From Rutidosis leptorrhynchoides (lineage: Eukaryota; Streptophyta; Magnoliopsida; Asterales; Asteraceae), in the NCBI RefSeq assembly GCF_046630445.1, contig NC_092333.1:182030501-182094500 (forward strand): a DNA stretch of 64,000 nt. Reading direction: 5' to 3'. The notes under the pieces were generated by a model. It ran no database searches. It had not been told where the DNA came from and worked only from the letters and a program-made list of their open reading frames with translations. The translations under genes were made by a program, and so were the position numbers. Positions 24,151 through 35,586 of the stretch are shown one piece after another (positions within the stretch are counted from its first letter, which is position 1; each line of letters starts with the position of its first letter).

Positions 24151-24557
24151 TTGGTTGTAGGGATTTAGAGTTCATTTGTGTCCACCCCGAGTCATAGGGT
24201 ACATAGGTGAATCTAGACTACAACCGGCATATAGACTGAAGTAGGAATTATTTGACTAATTGTGCATTTATACTCGAACTCTTCTATCATATCTAACTCG
24301 TATTCGATCTTGATCTTACGTTGATAAATTTTGTTGATGCGCCACCTTGACTTTATGAAGTAATGTTAAATGCACATGAGAATCAGGGTAATATAATTTC
24401 CGGGATTATATTACGGTGATTCACATGGACGTTCCGACATTATGACATAGAGAATTTAAGGCGAGTCAAGGAAAATTTTCTCTCTATCCTTATTCCATGC
24501 CACGGTTAGTATTGTTGAAAATACTAACCAACGATATTCTTGTCTCATGGAGGAACA

Positions 24558-25565
24558 ATGGCTCACCAAGGTCAACACAATACTCCTCTCGAAACTCTTG
24601 AACAAACTCTTCAACGAATGATAACCACCGCCGTGGGTACGGCCGTGGCCGATCACTTTTCTAACAACAACAATCATGGAGCCGGTAATTCAAGCGAAGG
24701 TTGCTCCTACAAGAACTTCATGAAGTACAACCCTCCCACTTTCGATGGAACCGGAGGACCGGTTACTCTCACCCGATGGTTTGAACAAATAGAGACCATT
24801 TTTAACACAAGCGGCTGTCGAGACCAAGATAAGGTCAAGTTTTCCACCCTCACTTTCACCGGCATTGCTCTCTCGTGGTGGAACAAGTACGTACAATCAG
24901 TGGGTATCGATGAAGCCCTTACACTCTCTTGGGCCGAATTAAGAGAAAGAATGATCACCGAATACTTCCCGCGCGACGAGACTCGAAGGCTCGAGCAAGG
25001 GCTAAGGAATTTGAAAACGGTCGGGAATGACCTCGGAGCTTATAATCAACGTTTTACCGAACTAGTCTCAATGTGTCCGAATCTCATGGCTCCCGAATCA
25101 CTAAGAGTCGAACTTTACATGGATGGCCTCCCTAAGAGCATTCAACACGGGGTAATGGCATCCCAACCCACTAACCTACAAGAGGCTTTAGCAAAGGCCC
25201 ACCAAACTTTAGAAACGGTAACTGAAATGGAAGCACCGGTACCAATGATCGAGAACCAACCGAGCGGCAATAAAAGAACATGGGAAGCCTCTCAATCAAG
25301 CAACCACAACAATAACAACAACCCCGCCAAGAAGCCTTTCGCCTCCAACGACAAGAAAGGCTATACCGGAAAACTACCTTTTTGTAACGAATGCCACAAG
25401 CATCACTTTGAAGGATGTGGCAGGTTTCGCCACCGGCGCCAAGGACCCGTCGCACGAAAGATGCCCAACGCACACAGAACGGGTGCTTGCTTCGAATGTG
25501 GCCAACCGGGTCATTTTAGGAATGTGTGCCCAAATAAGAAAATCAACCCCAACGTACGCCATTGA
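24558..25565 (+). CDS. gag: Gag of element E, open, 335 aa
   Basis: ATG at 24558 opens a frame of 335 codons. It has the retrotransposon Gag core (CSYKNFMKYNPPTFDGTGGP, LTRWFEQIETIF, LSWWNKYVQSV, ITEYFP, AYNQRFTEL), an Asn-rich linker, an altered first knuckle region (CNECHKHHFEGCGRF) and a complete second zinc knuckle (CFECGQPGHFRNVC, CX2CX4HX4C). It ends NPNVRH just where the protease should follow. Gag would form particles and package RNA. It is the only undamaged canonical gag in the window. The contrast with the ruined pol behind it suggests either that Gag is still useful to the element or that the insertion is simply too young to have decayed further. Confidence 0.85.
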   Translation: MAHQGQHNTPLETLEQTLQRMITTAVGTAVADHFSNNNNHGAGNSSEGCSYKNFMKYNPPTFDGTGGPVTLTRWFEQIETIFNTSGCRDQDKVKFSTLTFTGIALSWWNKYVQSVGIDEALTLSWAELRERMITEYFPRDETRRLEQGLRNLKTVGNDLGAYNQRFTELVSMCPNLMAPESLRVELYMDGLPKSIQHGVMASQPTNLQEALAKAHQTLETVTEMEAPVPMIENQPSGNKRTWEASQSSNHNNNNNPAKKPFASNDKKGYTGKLPFCNECHKHHFEGCGRFRHRRQGPVARKMPNAHRTGACFECGQPGHFRNVCPNKKINPNVRH

Positions 25566-25855
25566 ACTTTCAACATCGACACCTAGGATGCCCGAGACGA
25601 CGATGGACTAGTCACGGGTACGTTCCTTCACAACAAACCATATATTTCATACTTATTCGATTCGGTTACCGCTAGACGTATTACAACCGAGGCTTTGACT
25701 TGTACTCTTTACATTCCACCTTTTTCCCCTAGATACTACTTAGGCAATTTAAGCGACCAACGGAAAAATATTGTGTGCCTATAAATTTTATTGGAGGAAA
25801 TACGTTAAGACTTTTGACTTGACACCTATAGAACTAGGGAGCTCGGAACCTATTC

Positions 25856-25893
<38 letters not shown>

Positions 25894-28038
25894 TTTCCCC
25901 ATCATCTTGTATAGATTATTGTGAACTGAGTAATTTTCGGTTGGAAACCGATACCCTCTCCCTCGCATCCATGACCTCATGATTTTTGCACGAATCCCGT
26001 ATGTTCCAAATCGACCTCCGTTCCAGTTATCATCAATTGGGGGTTAAGTGAGACGATGTCTCCTAAGCCACTTTCCGAACTCGCAACGTTAGTTGTAAAT
26101 CTCTCTTAGTACCGCCTGATTTATTTAGGGCTCGCCCGTATCCATAAACCTCTTGAACCGCTTATGCAAATTCATATAGACTAATCTGTTATCGTATTTA
26201 TAGATGACATCTTAACTTATTTAAGTAAAGAAGGAAAACGAACAACATCACCATCTTACGCTCGAACTTTTGAGAAAAGAGCAACTTTATACCAAATTCT
26301 CCGAGTGAGAATTTCTGTTGAACGAAGTCCAATTTTCTAGACCATGATGTTAATGGTCAAGGCATTACAATCAATCTCGAAATCAAGCCACATGTAATCA
26401 GGAAACTCTCCCAACTCAGACTTGTATTCGTAAAAAATCTTAGATCTCACCGGTTGTTACCGAAGATTCATTTCTGACTTTTCTTGTGTTACACAACTTT
26501 AAACCTCTCCGTGTTCGAACCTTGAGCGTGATTCTTCACACCAACAATTCTAGTTAAAATCGTATAGCAACAGATGGAACTCGAACATGGAAATATTTCT
26601 ATTTGAACGCCGAAAGGCATACTCTCTCGACTCAAAAATCAACATAACTAAAATTCGTTATTTTACACAAAGAATTCGAATACTAAATTGTGGATCCGAT
26701 CAATCTTCTCGTCATCACGTACCACACTACATACCTCTGTTATTTCACCGTCACCGTCTGATATTACTGGAATTTAAGATAACACACAATCCAACGATAC
26801 TTCACTCTTCTTTGACTTAACGCCCTTGTGTTTCTGATAATCGGTCAACTATTATTCAACCCCGAACTATACAACTACGTGTACTACCTCGTTTCTCTTT
26901 CAGACTTCAACTTTTGACAACTAGAGGCACGTTATGGCAACCTCGAGATGTAAACTCATCCTATTCTAAGTCCTCATTTCGCTACTATCTTTACCGTTCG
27001 CATTTCCGTTTAAAGAAACTCCTTGTAACATTTCTCCATGGATAGAGAAATTCCTCATATTACCTTAGTATTCGCCACGAGGGTGAATAGTCCTAACGAA
27101 CATTTTTTTTTCTCGAACCCTAACTGACTTGTTCAAACATATCTTAAGAGATCCTATTCTAACACGGTGTACCATTGCCAATTACCTCGGATCAAAATAC
27201 TCGTATCACTTCTAGTTTTGCAAGAAACCTTGGAAACCCACTTGGACATACGTACCGCGTATCTCCCACAAACAGACGAACCGAACAAACGAACGATTTA
27301 CGTCTTCGAAAGACATGTTACAGACTGGTATTGTCACCTTCAGTAATTCCTCTTACAACGACAGCTATCACTCGTATATTAACGCAGCACTTTCCGAAAC
27401 CCTATATGACCGCTAATGTCATACCCCTATTCATTTAACCAAAGCATCAACCACCGAAATCTGAACTCCATCAAGAAACAACAATTGAGATCGTTCAAGT
27501 CCGAGAAGGGCTCGAGACAACCCATTGTCGCCAGAAGAGTTATGCCGAACTTAGATGAAAACCCCACCAAACCCAGTGTGTAACCGCGTAATATTGAGAA
27601 ACCGCACCTTGAAAAGGTGTAATCCATTTTGGGAATCGAGAAAGGCTATAGCCGCAATATTGAACCTTTTGAAACCTTGGGGCGTATTGGAACCGCTTCC
27701 TACCGTTTAGAACTTCCGACTCAATTAAGTTTCCGTTTACCCTACATTTCGTGTAACAAACTTAGAAACGTGTCCTGCGGAACAGGAACGTGCAATCCTG
27801 CTGGATACATCAACTATCGATGACAAACTTCTCTTCATAGGAAAACCAGTTGAAACTGGGGATCGTAAAAACCGAACCTTAATGCAACGTAAAACCCTGA
27901 CTATCCAAATTCATGAGAACCCTCAAGAACGTACTTTCACTTATTCATAGCATTGACAACGTAAAGTCTCGAGTAAGAGATATCGACTACTACTTCCAAC
28001 TAAATTTCGGGACGAAATTTCTTTTGAGTTGTGGATAA
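25566..28038 (+). pseudogene. pol: Heavily degraded pol relic of element E
   Basis: Scattered pieces of a chromovirus Pol remain in changing frames. They are a protease-like stretch near 25610-25690, an RT start (IDY.EL near 25911), RSSYHQL near 26023, the RT box [11 protein letters not shown] near 26192-26222, an EPFETLGRIG..YRLELPTQL piece near 27658-27725 from the integrase end, and a chromodomain-like tail near 27810-27990. Many stops, indels and missing segments separate them, so no enzyme can be made. The tract before the 3' LTR (GAAATTTCTTTTGAG...) holds the probable polypurine tract. Since the LTRs are almost identical, this decay mostly predates the insertion. Confidence 0.8.
25858..25891 (+). 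repeat. A34 homopolymer inside element E
   Basis: Thirty-four consecutive A bases lie in the pol relic where the protease-RT linker should be. No LINE or SINE body is visible beside it, so it is probably a slippage-expanded A tract or the scar of a small retroposed piece. Confidence 0.9.
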
Positions 28039-30388
28039 TGTAACATCCCGCGTTTTTCCGTTAAATTTATTTTTAACACCGTATTTTTCTTTTAAATAAT
28101 ACCTTTCGTTATTTAAATTCGTAGTTTCCGTTGACTAACGTTCATAATAATTCCGTCATTTAATTATAACATCTCTCGTTAACTTGCGTTTTAAAAATAT
28201 TCGATCGGTTAAATCCCGCACCCGCTTTGAAACCCGAGGGACCGGAGTTGCCAAATGGGCAAACTAGTTGACTAGGTCAACTAGTCAACCCATTTCATCC
28301 ATTCCATCATCTCCCTCATCCCTTTTCTCTCCATCTCAAGAACACACACACAAACCCATTCCATTCATTCATCATCTAAATTCAATCTTGGAAGCTCACA
28401 ACAAATCCGATTACATATTTGGAATCCTCTCTTCATCCTCTACAATTTGATACCAACTTCATCTCGTTTGGGTAACATTTCTAAAACTCTAGATTTCTCT
28501 AAATTCGTGTTTTTGATTTGAAATGGTGTTAGTTAGTGTCTATGGCTCGAGTCTAACATGAATATATGTTTGGTTTGCTCGATTTGTTGTTTTTGGAGTA
28601 ACTAGCATGAACTTGAAATGGGTGTGCTTAAATCCTTGATTTTGGATGAGTTAATGTTGTTAGATTGTTAAAGTGCATGTTTTAATTGTGTTACTAGTAT
28701 CACTAGCTTCATTTTGATGTGTAGGTTGATTTGTAAAACTTCAAAAACATGATTAATGATTTTGTGATTCTTGACTAGGGTTTGATGGTTCTTGACATGA
28801 ATTTTTGGATGCTTGAATGCCATGGAATGTTAATTGTTAGTGTTTAGTTGTAATGTATGCTCCATTACCTTCAAAACGGCATATCATATGTGTGAATTGG
28901 TTTCCCGAAACTCAAATTGCATTTGATGAACTTGAAACCTTGAAATGAACGTTTAATGATCACTTGATGAGTTTTCGGCTATTGTAAATGATTTTGTCGT
29001 TTGATTATAAGTGCTTAGTTGTGTTCCTTGTCAAAAGAGCTTTCCAACGGTATAAGATACGTCTTCTAGTTGTTTACGGTTTGCGTTTTATGGTTGTTTG
29101 AAGTTTTGACCAAGACTTGAACCTTGAAACTGACCAAGTGCCAGACCACGTGTTATGTCGCGGCGCGACACCTCTGGCCGCGGCGCGGCATATGCCGTGG
29201 TCAGATTCTGACCTACTTTGTCAAATTTCGAAAAATGTTTGCTATGCTACGCACCTCCGATTAACATGTAACTTGGCCAACATGCTCATATATGACTTCT
29301 AAGCTTAGAAAAATAGTTCGGGACCCGACCCGAACGTGTTGAATTTTCGTTGACTTTGACCAAGTTTGACTTTTTGTCAAACTTAACCAAATACTTATGC
29401 AACCTTTCTAACATGATTATTTACTAGTATCTTGCATGAAACTTGACAATTTGATTCACATGCTAATATAATCGAGTCGTAACGAGCCATAGGACTAATT
29501 GAACATCTTTGACCGTTTGTGTTTACCGTTATTGATATAACCTATGTGTTTAGGTCAAGACTAGCCTTGTCTTTGCACGCGTTTACTTGTTGAAGTACTT
29601 TTATAACTCTCGCACTCAAGGTGAGATCATAGTCCCACTTTTACTCTTTTTGAACTTATATTTGGGATGAGAAAACATAAACGATTCTTTTGAACTAAGT
29701 GAACACAAGAACGGGAAAACAAACATTCTACATACGAGTTTAGAACAAAAATCCTCAATTCGATTATCATTAGTTACACTTGCCGGGTGTAAGCGAGAAC
29801 TTATGTTATATGGCCATATGGGTTGACAACCCTCATCCTTGACGGTTCGCTACCGTCTACGGATGAAATATATTTTCGAGAATCAGTGTTTGTTCTAGCA
29901 CTAAGTGATGGGGTATACAATGGAAGGAATGTTAAGCTTTGATAATTGGGTGCTCGTGAAACAAACTTTTGGAATGTATTACTATTATTTCATAGATGCA
30001 AATCTTGTGGTTCACTTGTACTTACTTACTTAAACCTATGATTTCACCAACGTTTTCGTTGACAGATTTCTATGTTTTTCTCAGGTCTTGCACGATATGT
30101 GAAACATGCTTCCGCTTACTATTTGATACTTGCATCCGATGTCGAGTATACATGCATTTCATGGAGCGTCTTTTGACTTTACTTTAAACCGTGTCGCCTA
30201 GATTTCAATCGTATCTATAACGTTGTAACTTAACTTTTGGTTGAACAATTCTTGTAAACTTTGAAACAATCTTTATTTTGAAATGAAGGCGACATATTTT
30301 GGTCAAACGTTATCTTAAAGACTTATAATCAGGTAATGGGACCCACGTAGCCGACGCCGTCACTTGACGATTTGTCGGGGTCGCTACA
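28039..30388 (+). repeat. 3' LTR of element E (2,350 bp)
   Basis: Near-identical to the 5' LTR (about 99.8%), with the same TGTAACATCC start and GTCGCTACA end. It lacks a TTTT present in the 5' LTR at about 21992-21995. It is followed directly by the ACGAA target duplication and the resumed copia frame. Confidence 0.95.
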
Positions 30389-30647
30389 ACGAAAGGATGG
30401 GTTCGATCTAACGGTATTTAGTGATTTGGATTATGGGGGTTGTAAAAGAGATTTCAAATCGACCTCATGTGGTTGTCAGTTTCTCGGTAGCAGGTTGGTA
30501 AGTTGGCAGTGTAAGAAACAAACGGAAGTCGCACAATCAACGTGTGAGGCTGAATACATTGCAGCGACAAGTTGCACTTCTCAGGTTGTCTGGATTCAAC
30601 AACAACTTCGGGATTACGGTTTGCAAATTTCTAACACTCCGATATAT
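30389..30647 (+). pseudogene. pol: Copia Pol block 2 (element D): RNase H, N-terminal part
   Basis: The reading picked up from 21781 continues as GFDLTVFSDLDYGG, KSTSCGCQFLGSRLVSWQ, TCEAEYIAA and WIQQQLRDYGLQ. These carry the copia RNase H residues (D in FSDLD, E in CEAEY). The block is cut at 30647 by element F, after IYC-type residues. Confidence 0.9.
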
Positions 30648-32189
30648 TGTAACAACACAACCCAATATACAATCGAACACGCATAAGAAATTTTTTTTTT
30701 ATTACAGGGGAGTGCGCCACGCACACCACCTCAGGGTGCGCGGCGCGCACAGGTCTATTTTCAATTCTGTCTGATTTTTCAATTTTTCAAATAAAGATCT
30801 CCCACTTCCCAACATATTTAGACGAAACGCTTTTCACAACATGTTCTAATATGAAAAACTCATACGATTCAAACATAAAATGAGTTTTACAAAACGAGGC
30901 CCACATCGGCCGTTTTACGAGTTTCATACAAAAGTTCGAGTTTCGACCACACTAGTTTAAATTCCAAACGACACTATGAGCATGGTGTTTGGGGTTAAAC
31001 TACCCATATCTCGGTCAAACTCCAAAAGCTATCACATCCCAAAAGCGTCCCCTATACAACAAGCGGGATCTCTAATCCAATCGAAGGCCCTTACCCTTGT
31101 CAACGCCGGAGACTATAAAAAGATAAACAACGAGAGGGTAAGCAAAGCTTAGTGAATGCAATAATTATACCCATATATATATATAATATACCTAGTTGCA
31201 ATCACTTACACATTTACCGCATACACGCTAGCAATACAATTAGCATACCATCTTAAGTACAAAGCTAATAATCTCCAACAAACTGCTACTAGCGTAATCA
31301 ATAACATATAATCGACATAATATAATATGCTACAAAACAATACACAACCATGGTTAACCATTCTTGCGTCATGGTGCTACCGGCTCTTTGGTTCACACCA
31401 TACGCATTTGTCATGATGCTACCGGCTCTTTGGTTCACATCACAACTAGAGTCATACTCACGCTAGAGTGCTACCGGCTCTTTGGTTCACACTCTAACAA
31501 CGCTAAGGTGCTACCGCCTCTTTGGTTCACACCCTAACAAATCGTGCTATAGCGCTACCGGCTCTTTGGTTCACACTATAACACACGTACTATGACGCTA
31601 CCGGCTCTTTAGTTCACATCATAGCACGCTCGCACATAATATGGCACTACCGGCTCTTTGGTTCATACCATAGCATACAAATAAATACATTACATACATA
31701 AGCATATAATCATTCCACTCACCTTTAACGATTTGGTGATGGTTTTATACTTCTGCAAGCTTCAAAGCAAAGTACCACTACAACCAAAACGAAGCTAGAG
31801 ATGAGATGAACAACTTTAATGCACGCGATTTGACCCGAAAGCAACTTCTTCCTCTTGGATTTAAGCTTTCTCACTCAAGAATCGAAGTCTCTCTTTAGAT
31901 TTAAAGTGATAAGGATAAAGTAGTTGAAGATGGAGTTATGACTCCACCCAAACAGATCTGGTAGCCTTTATCCCGTCCACAAATGAAATTACCAAAATAC
32001 CCATCAAAATATCTCATTAAAACAGCAAAAAAACTCGGCTACAGTAGGGACTGCGCGGCGCGCTCCCTTTGGTGTGCGCGGCGCGCACTAAGCTCAGATC
32101 GCTCTCTGACTTCTGTTTAACTGCACAATCATTCCCACACTTTATGTACTCTATATACTCTGTTGTACAATGAAGATTAGGGTCTTACA
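30648..32189 (-). repeat. 3' LTR of element F (1,542 bp)
   Basis: In sense it begins TGTAAGACCCTAATC at 32189 and ends GGGTTGTGTTGTTACA at 30648. A TATA-like TATATAG lies about 35 nt into the LTR (32151-32157). A GC-palindrome pair lies near 32052-32090, the hairpin array at 31366-31678, and a second GC palindrome near 30735-30749. The array therefore falls downstream of the likely transcription start, in R/U5 leader sequence. Confidence 0.92.
31366..31678 (-). repeat. Seven-hairpin array in the F 3' LTR, constant 19-nt loop
   Basis: Seven units each hold the same 19-base segment (plus strand CTACCGGCTCTTTGGTTCA, with one or two single changes). Each is flanked by different arms that are complementary to each other, for example ATGGTG/CACCAT, TAGAGTG/CACTCTA and CTATGACG/CATCATAG. 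Read as RNA from the minus (sense) strand, the stems are 9-14 bp long, and nearly all apparent mismatches become G.U pairs. The same array stands in the 5' LTR. Confidence 0.9.
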
Positions 32190-35100
32190 ACTCTCCCCCA
32201 CTTGAATTGGAGCGCGTCCTCGCGATCCAAGCCGCATGACAGGAGGGAAGATAAACCAACACGAATTCTTCGAGCTCCCAAGTAAACTCGGAACCCTTAC
32301 TACGACGCCATTGAACTTTAAAAGTCCTAACCTCTTTGTGTCTCAACCTTTTGACCTTCTCATCGAGTATGGCAATCGGCTCCTCAATATACTCTAACTT
32401 ATTGTTTAGCTCGATTTCGTCCAAAGGCACCCATGATGAATCATCCGCAAGACACTTACGGAGATGGGAAACATGAAATGTATTATGGATTCCCGCAAGC
32501 TCTTCGGGTAATTCCAATCGATACGCGACTTCACCAACACGAGCTAAAACCTAAAATGGCCCAATAAACCGAGGAGCTAACTTTCCCCGTTTTCGAAACC
32601 GAATAATACCTTTCCATGGCGAAACTTTAAGCATCACTTTGTCGCCCTCTTGGAACTCAATCATTCGTCTATGCTTGTCGGCATACGACTTTTGTCTATC
32701 TTGAGCCTTTTTCAAATGATCTCGAATTATATCGATCTTGCTATCCATTTCTAAAACCAAATCGGTACTCCCGATTTCTTTTTGACCAACTTCACCCCAA
32801 CAAATCGGAGTTTGACACCTCCGCCCATAAAGCATCTCGTAAGGTGGCATCCCGATACTAGTATGATAACTATTATTGTACGAGAATTCCACCAAAGGTA
32901 AGTGCTCATCCCAACTACCACCGAAATCAATAATACACGCCCGCAACATATCCTCCAATGTTTGATTCGTACGTTTGGTTTGACCGTCCGTTTGAGGATG
33001 ATACGCCGTGCTCAATTTCAATTGTGTACCCATATCTTCATGAAACTTTTCCCAAAACCGAGATGTAAAACGAGTATCTCGATCCGAAATAATAGATATA
33101 GGAACCCCATGTCGAGCGACTACCTCCTTGATAAACAATTTAGCCAAGGTTTTTGATGATATCGCTTCCCGAATGGGAAGAAACAAGGTACTCTTCGTCA
33201 TTCGATCAACTATCACCCAAATCGAATTGAATTGGGTTCTCGCCGTTTTAGGTAACTTTGTGATGAAATCCATGGTAATGTGCTCCCATTTCCACTTCGG
33301 GATTTCTAACGGTTGTAACTTACCATACGGCTTTTGGTGCTCGGCCTTAACTTGCAAACACGTGACGCATTGCTCAACATACTTTACAACATCACGTTTC
33401 ATGCCCGGCCACCAATAATCTTTCCTTAAGTCAAGATACATTTTCGTCGCGCCCGGATGAATGGAATACTTTGACTTATGTGCTTCATCAAGTAGCATTT
33501 GTCGATAATCACCCATCTTAGGCACCCACACTCTTCCTTGAAAAGACAACAAACCACGCGAGCCCATAGTAATGAATTCCGATTGCCCCACAATTCGTTC
33601 CGCATGCTTATTGTGAACGTAAGCTTCAATTTGAATCACACCAAGTTTTTCAAGAAAATCATTAGTAATAATCATACGTAACAATCCCAATCGTAACGCC
33701 GGGTGATGACTCTTTCGACTTAACGCATCCGCGACCACATTCGCCTTGCCCGGATGATAAAGTATCTCACAATCGTAGTCTTTCACCACATCTATCCATC
33801 TACGTTGATGATAATTCAAATCTCTTTGATCAAAAAGATGTTTCAAACTCTTGTGATCCGAATAAATTGTACACTTGACACCATACAAGTAATGGCGCCA
33901 AATTTTCAACGCATGTACAACCGCCGCCAACTCAAGATCATGAGTCGGATATCTCGTCTCGTGTTCCTTTAATTGTCGAGAGGCATAAGCGATGACTTTA
34001 CCCCTTTGCATTAGAACACAACCGAGCTCATTTAAAGAAGCATCACAATAGACTGTCATGTCTTCCACCCCTTCCGGCAAAACTAGCACCGGAACTTGAC
34101 ACAACTTCTCTTTTAACAATTGAAAAGCAATTTCTTGCTCGTTCTCCCAATTAAATCTCGCATTCTTTCTCGTTAACTTCGTCAATGGAGAAGCAGTCTT
34201 GGAAAAGTCTTGGATAAACCGACGATAATAACCGGCCAATCCGAGAAAACTTCGGATTTTCGTAGGTGTAGTCAGTCGTCCCCAACTCTTTACCGTCTCT
34301 ATCTTCTCCGGATCTACTTGAATACCATTTTCGTTCACAATGTGGCCAAGGAATTGAACTTCCCTTAGCCAAAATTCACTTTTGGAGAATTTAGCATACA
34401 ACTTCTCCTTTCGCAACGTCTTTAACACACTCCGCAAATGATGTTCATGTTCCTTCATACTCTTCGAATAGACAAGTATGTCGTCGATGAACACAATTAC
34501 CAACTTGTCCAACATAGGTTGGCACACTCGGTTCATAAGATCCATGAATGCCGCCGGTGCATTCATAAGACCAAAAGGCATAACTACGAATTCAAAATGC
34601 CCATAATGCGTTCGAAAAGCCGTTTTCTCGATGTCTTCCTCACGGACCCGCATTTGGTGATAGCCGGACCGTAGGTCGATTTTGGAGAAATACGTTGCAC
34701 CTTGGAGTTGGTCAAACAAATCGTCCATCCTAGGCAAAGGATAACGATTCTTGATCGTCACTTTGTTCAACTCCCGATAATCGATGCACATCCGCATACT
34801 ACCATCTTTCTTCTTCACGAACAAAACCGGAGCGCCCCATGGCGAAGCACTCGGTCGGATAAAACCCTTTCCAAGTAGCTCTTGGGTTTGATTTAACAAC
34901 TCTTGCATTTCCGTCGGCGCTAAACGATAAGGAGTTTTAGCAATGGGGGTAGCCCCCGGAACCAACTCAATGCGAAATTCAACTTGTCTTTCCGCCGGAA
35001 CACCCGGTAACTCATCCGGAAAAACGTCTTCAAATTCACTCACCACCGGAATTTCACGAATGGGTGGTGGCTCATCACGAGTATCAACAATATGGGCAAG

Positions 35101-35580
35101 AAAAGCCATGCCACCACCAACCAGAAAACGACGTGCCCGTGCACAAGTGCATATCGGCACAAGTCTTCTTCGTTTATCGCCATGAATAATTAACTCTTCC
35201 CCACTTAAGGTCTTCACTCGAATAGATTTTTCATGGCATGCAATATCGACTCTATTATAATCGAGCCAATCCATACCAACAACGATATCAAAATCACCCA
35301 AAGTCATCGGGATGAGATCGATTTTAAAGTTTTCGACACCAAACACAACATTACAATTTTTACACACATCAAACACTAGCACCGTCTTGCCATCCGCTAT
35401 TTCAACTTCTACCGGACGACTTAACTTAGCTAACGGTTTATTAAGTTTGGGCACAAATTTTGGTGACACAAACGACAAGTTTGCACCACTATCAAAGAGT
35501 ATCCTTGCCGGATTGGAATTAACCATGAAAGTACCTGAGACAACTTCGCTAGATTGCTTGGCCTCCTCATTGGTCATCAA
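32185..35580 (-). pseudogene. pol: Pol of element F: protease to chromodomain, two frame closures
   Basis: Reading on the minus strand: protease ([13 protein letters not shown] near 35490), reverse transcriptase ([30 protein letters not shown] near 34466-34492), RNase H ([14 protein letters not shown]), and integrase. The integrase has the HHCC finger with CVTC near 33360, D in TMDFITKL, D in ISDRDTRF, and a degenerate third motif with QTKRTNQ where QVERTNQ is usual. An in-frame TAG at 32551-32553 interrupts the GPF/VLARVGEVAY region. After it the frame is open to 32185 and ends in a chromodomain-like stretch (EEPIAILDEKVK...VKVQW-type, TWELEEF). Another stop at 35587-35589 separates it from gag. 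The enzyme residues are otherwise largely kept. Confidence 0.88.
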
Positions 35581-35586
35581 ATAATT

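Larger units (their letters stand above)
21782..30388 (+). mobile_element. Element E: complete young Ty3/gypsy element with decayed pol
   Basis: 5' LTR 21782-24135, primer site 24138-24150, gag 24558-25565, degraded pol 25566-28038, 3' LTR 28039-30388. Five-base target duplications ACGAA flank it at 21777-21781 and 30389-30393, which is direct proof of an intact insertion. By eye the LTRs differ by about five substitutions (for example near 21826, 22744, 22756, 22884 and 23093) plus one 4-bp indel near 21994. The internal domain of about 3.9 kb is shorter than the roughly 5 kb of an autonomous chromovirus. At 1.3e-8 substitutions per site per year, an assumed plant LTR rate, the insertion would be near 0.1 million years old. 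Confidence 0.93.

Noticed and set aside
31366-31678. CRISPR-like pattern (constant segment alternating with variable segments)
   Set aside because: The constant part is a hairpin loop and the variable parts are paired stem arms of a plant LTR; there are no cas genes and the organism is a eukaryote.
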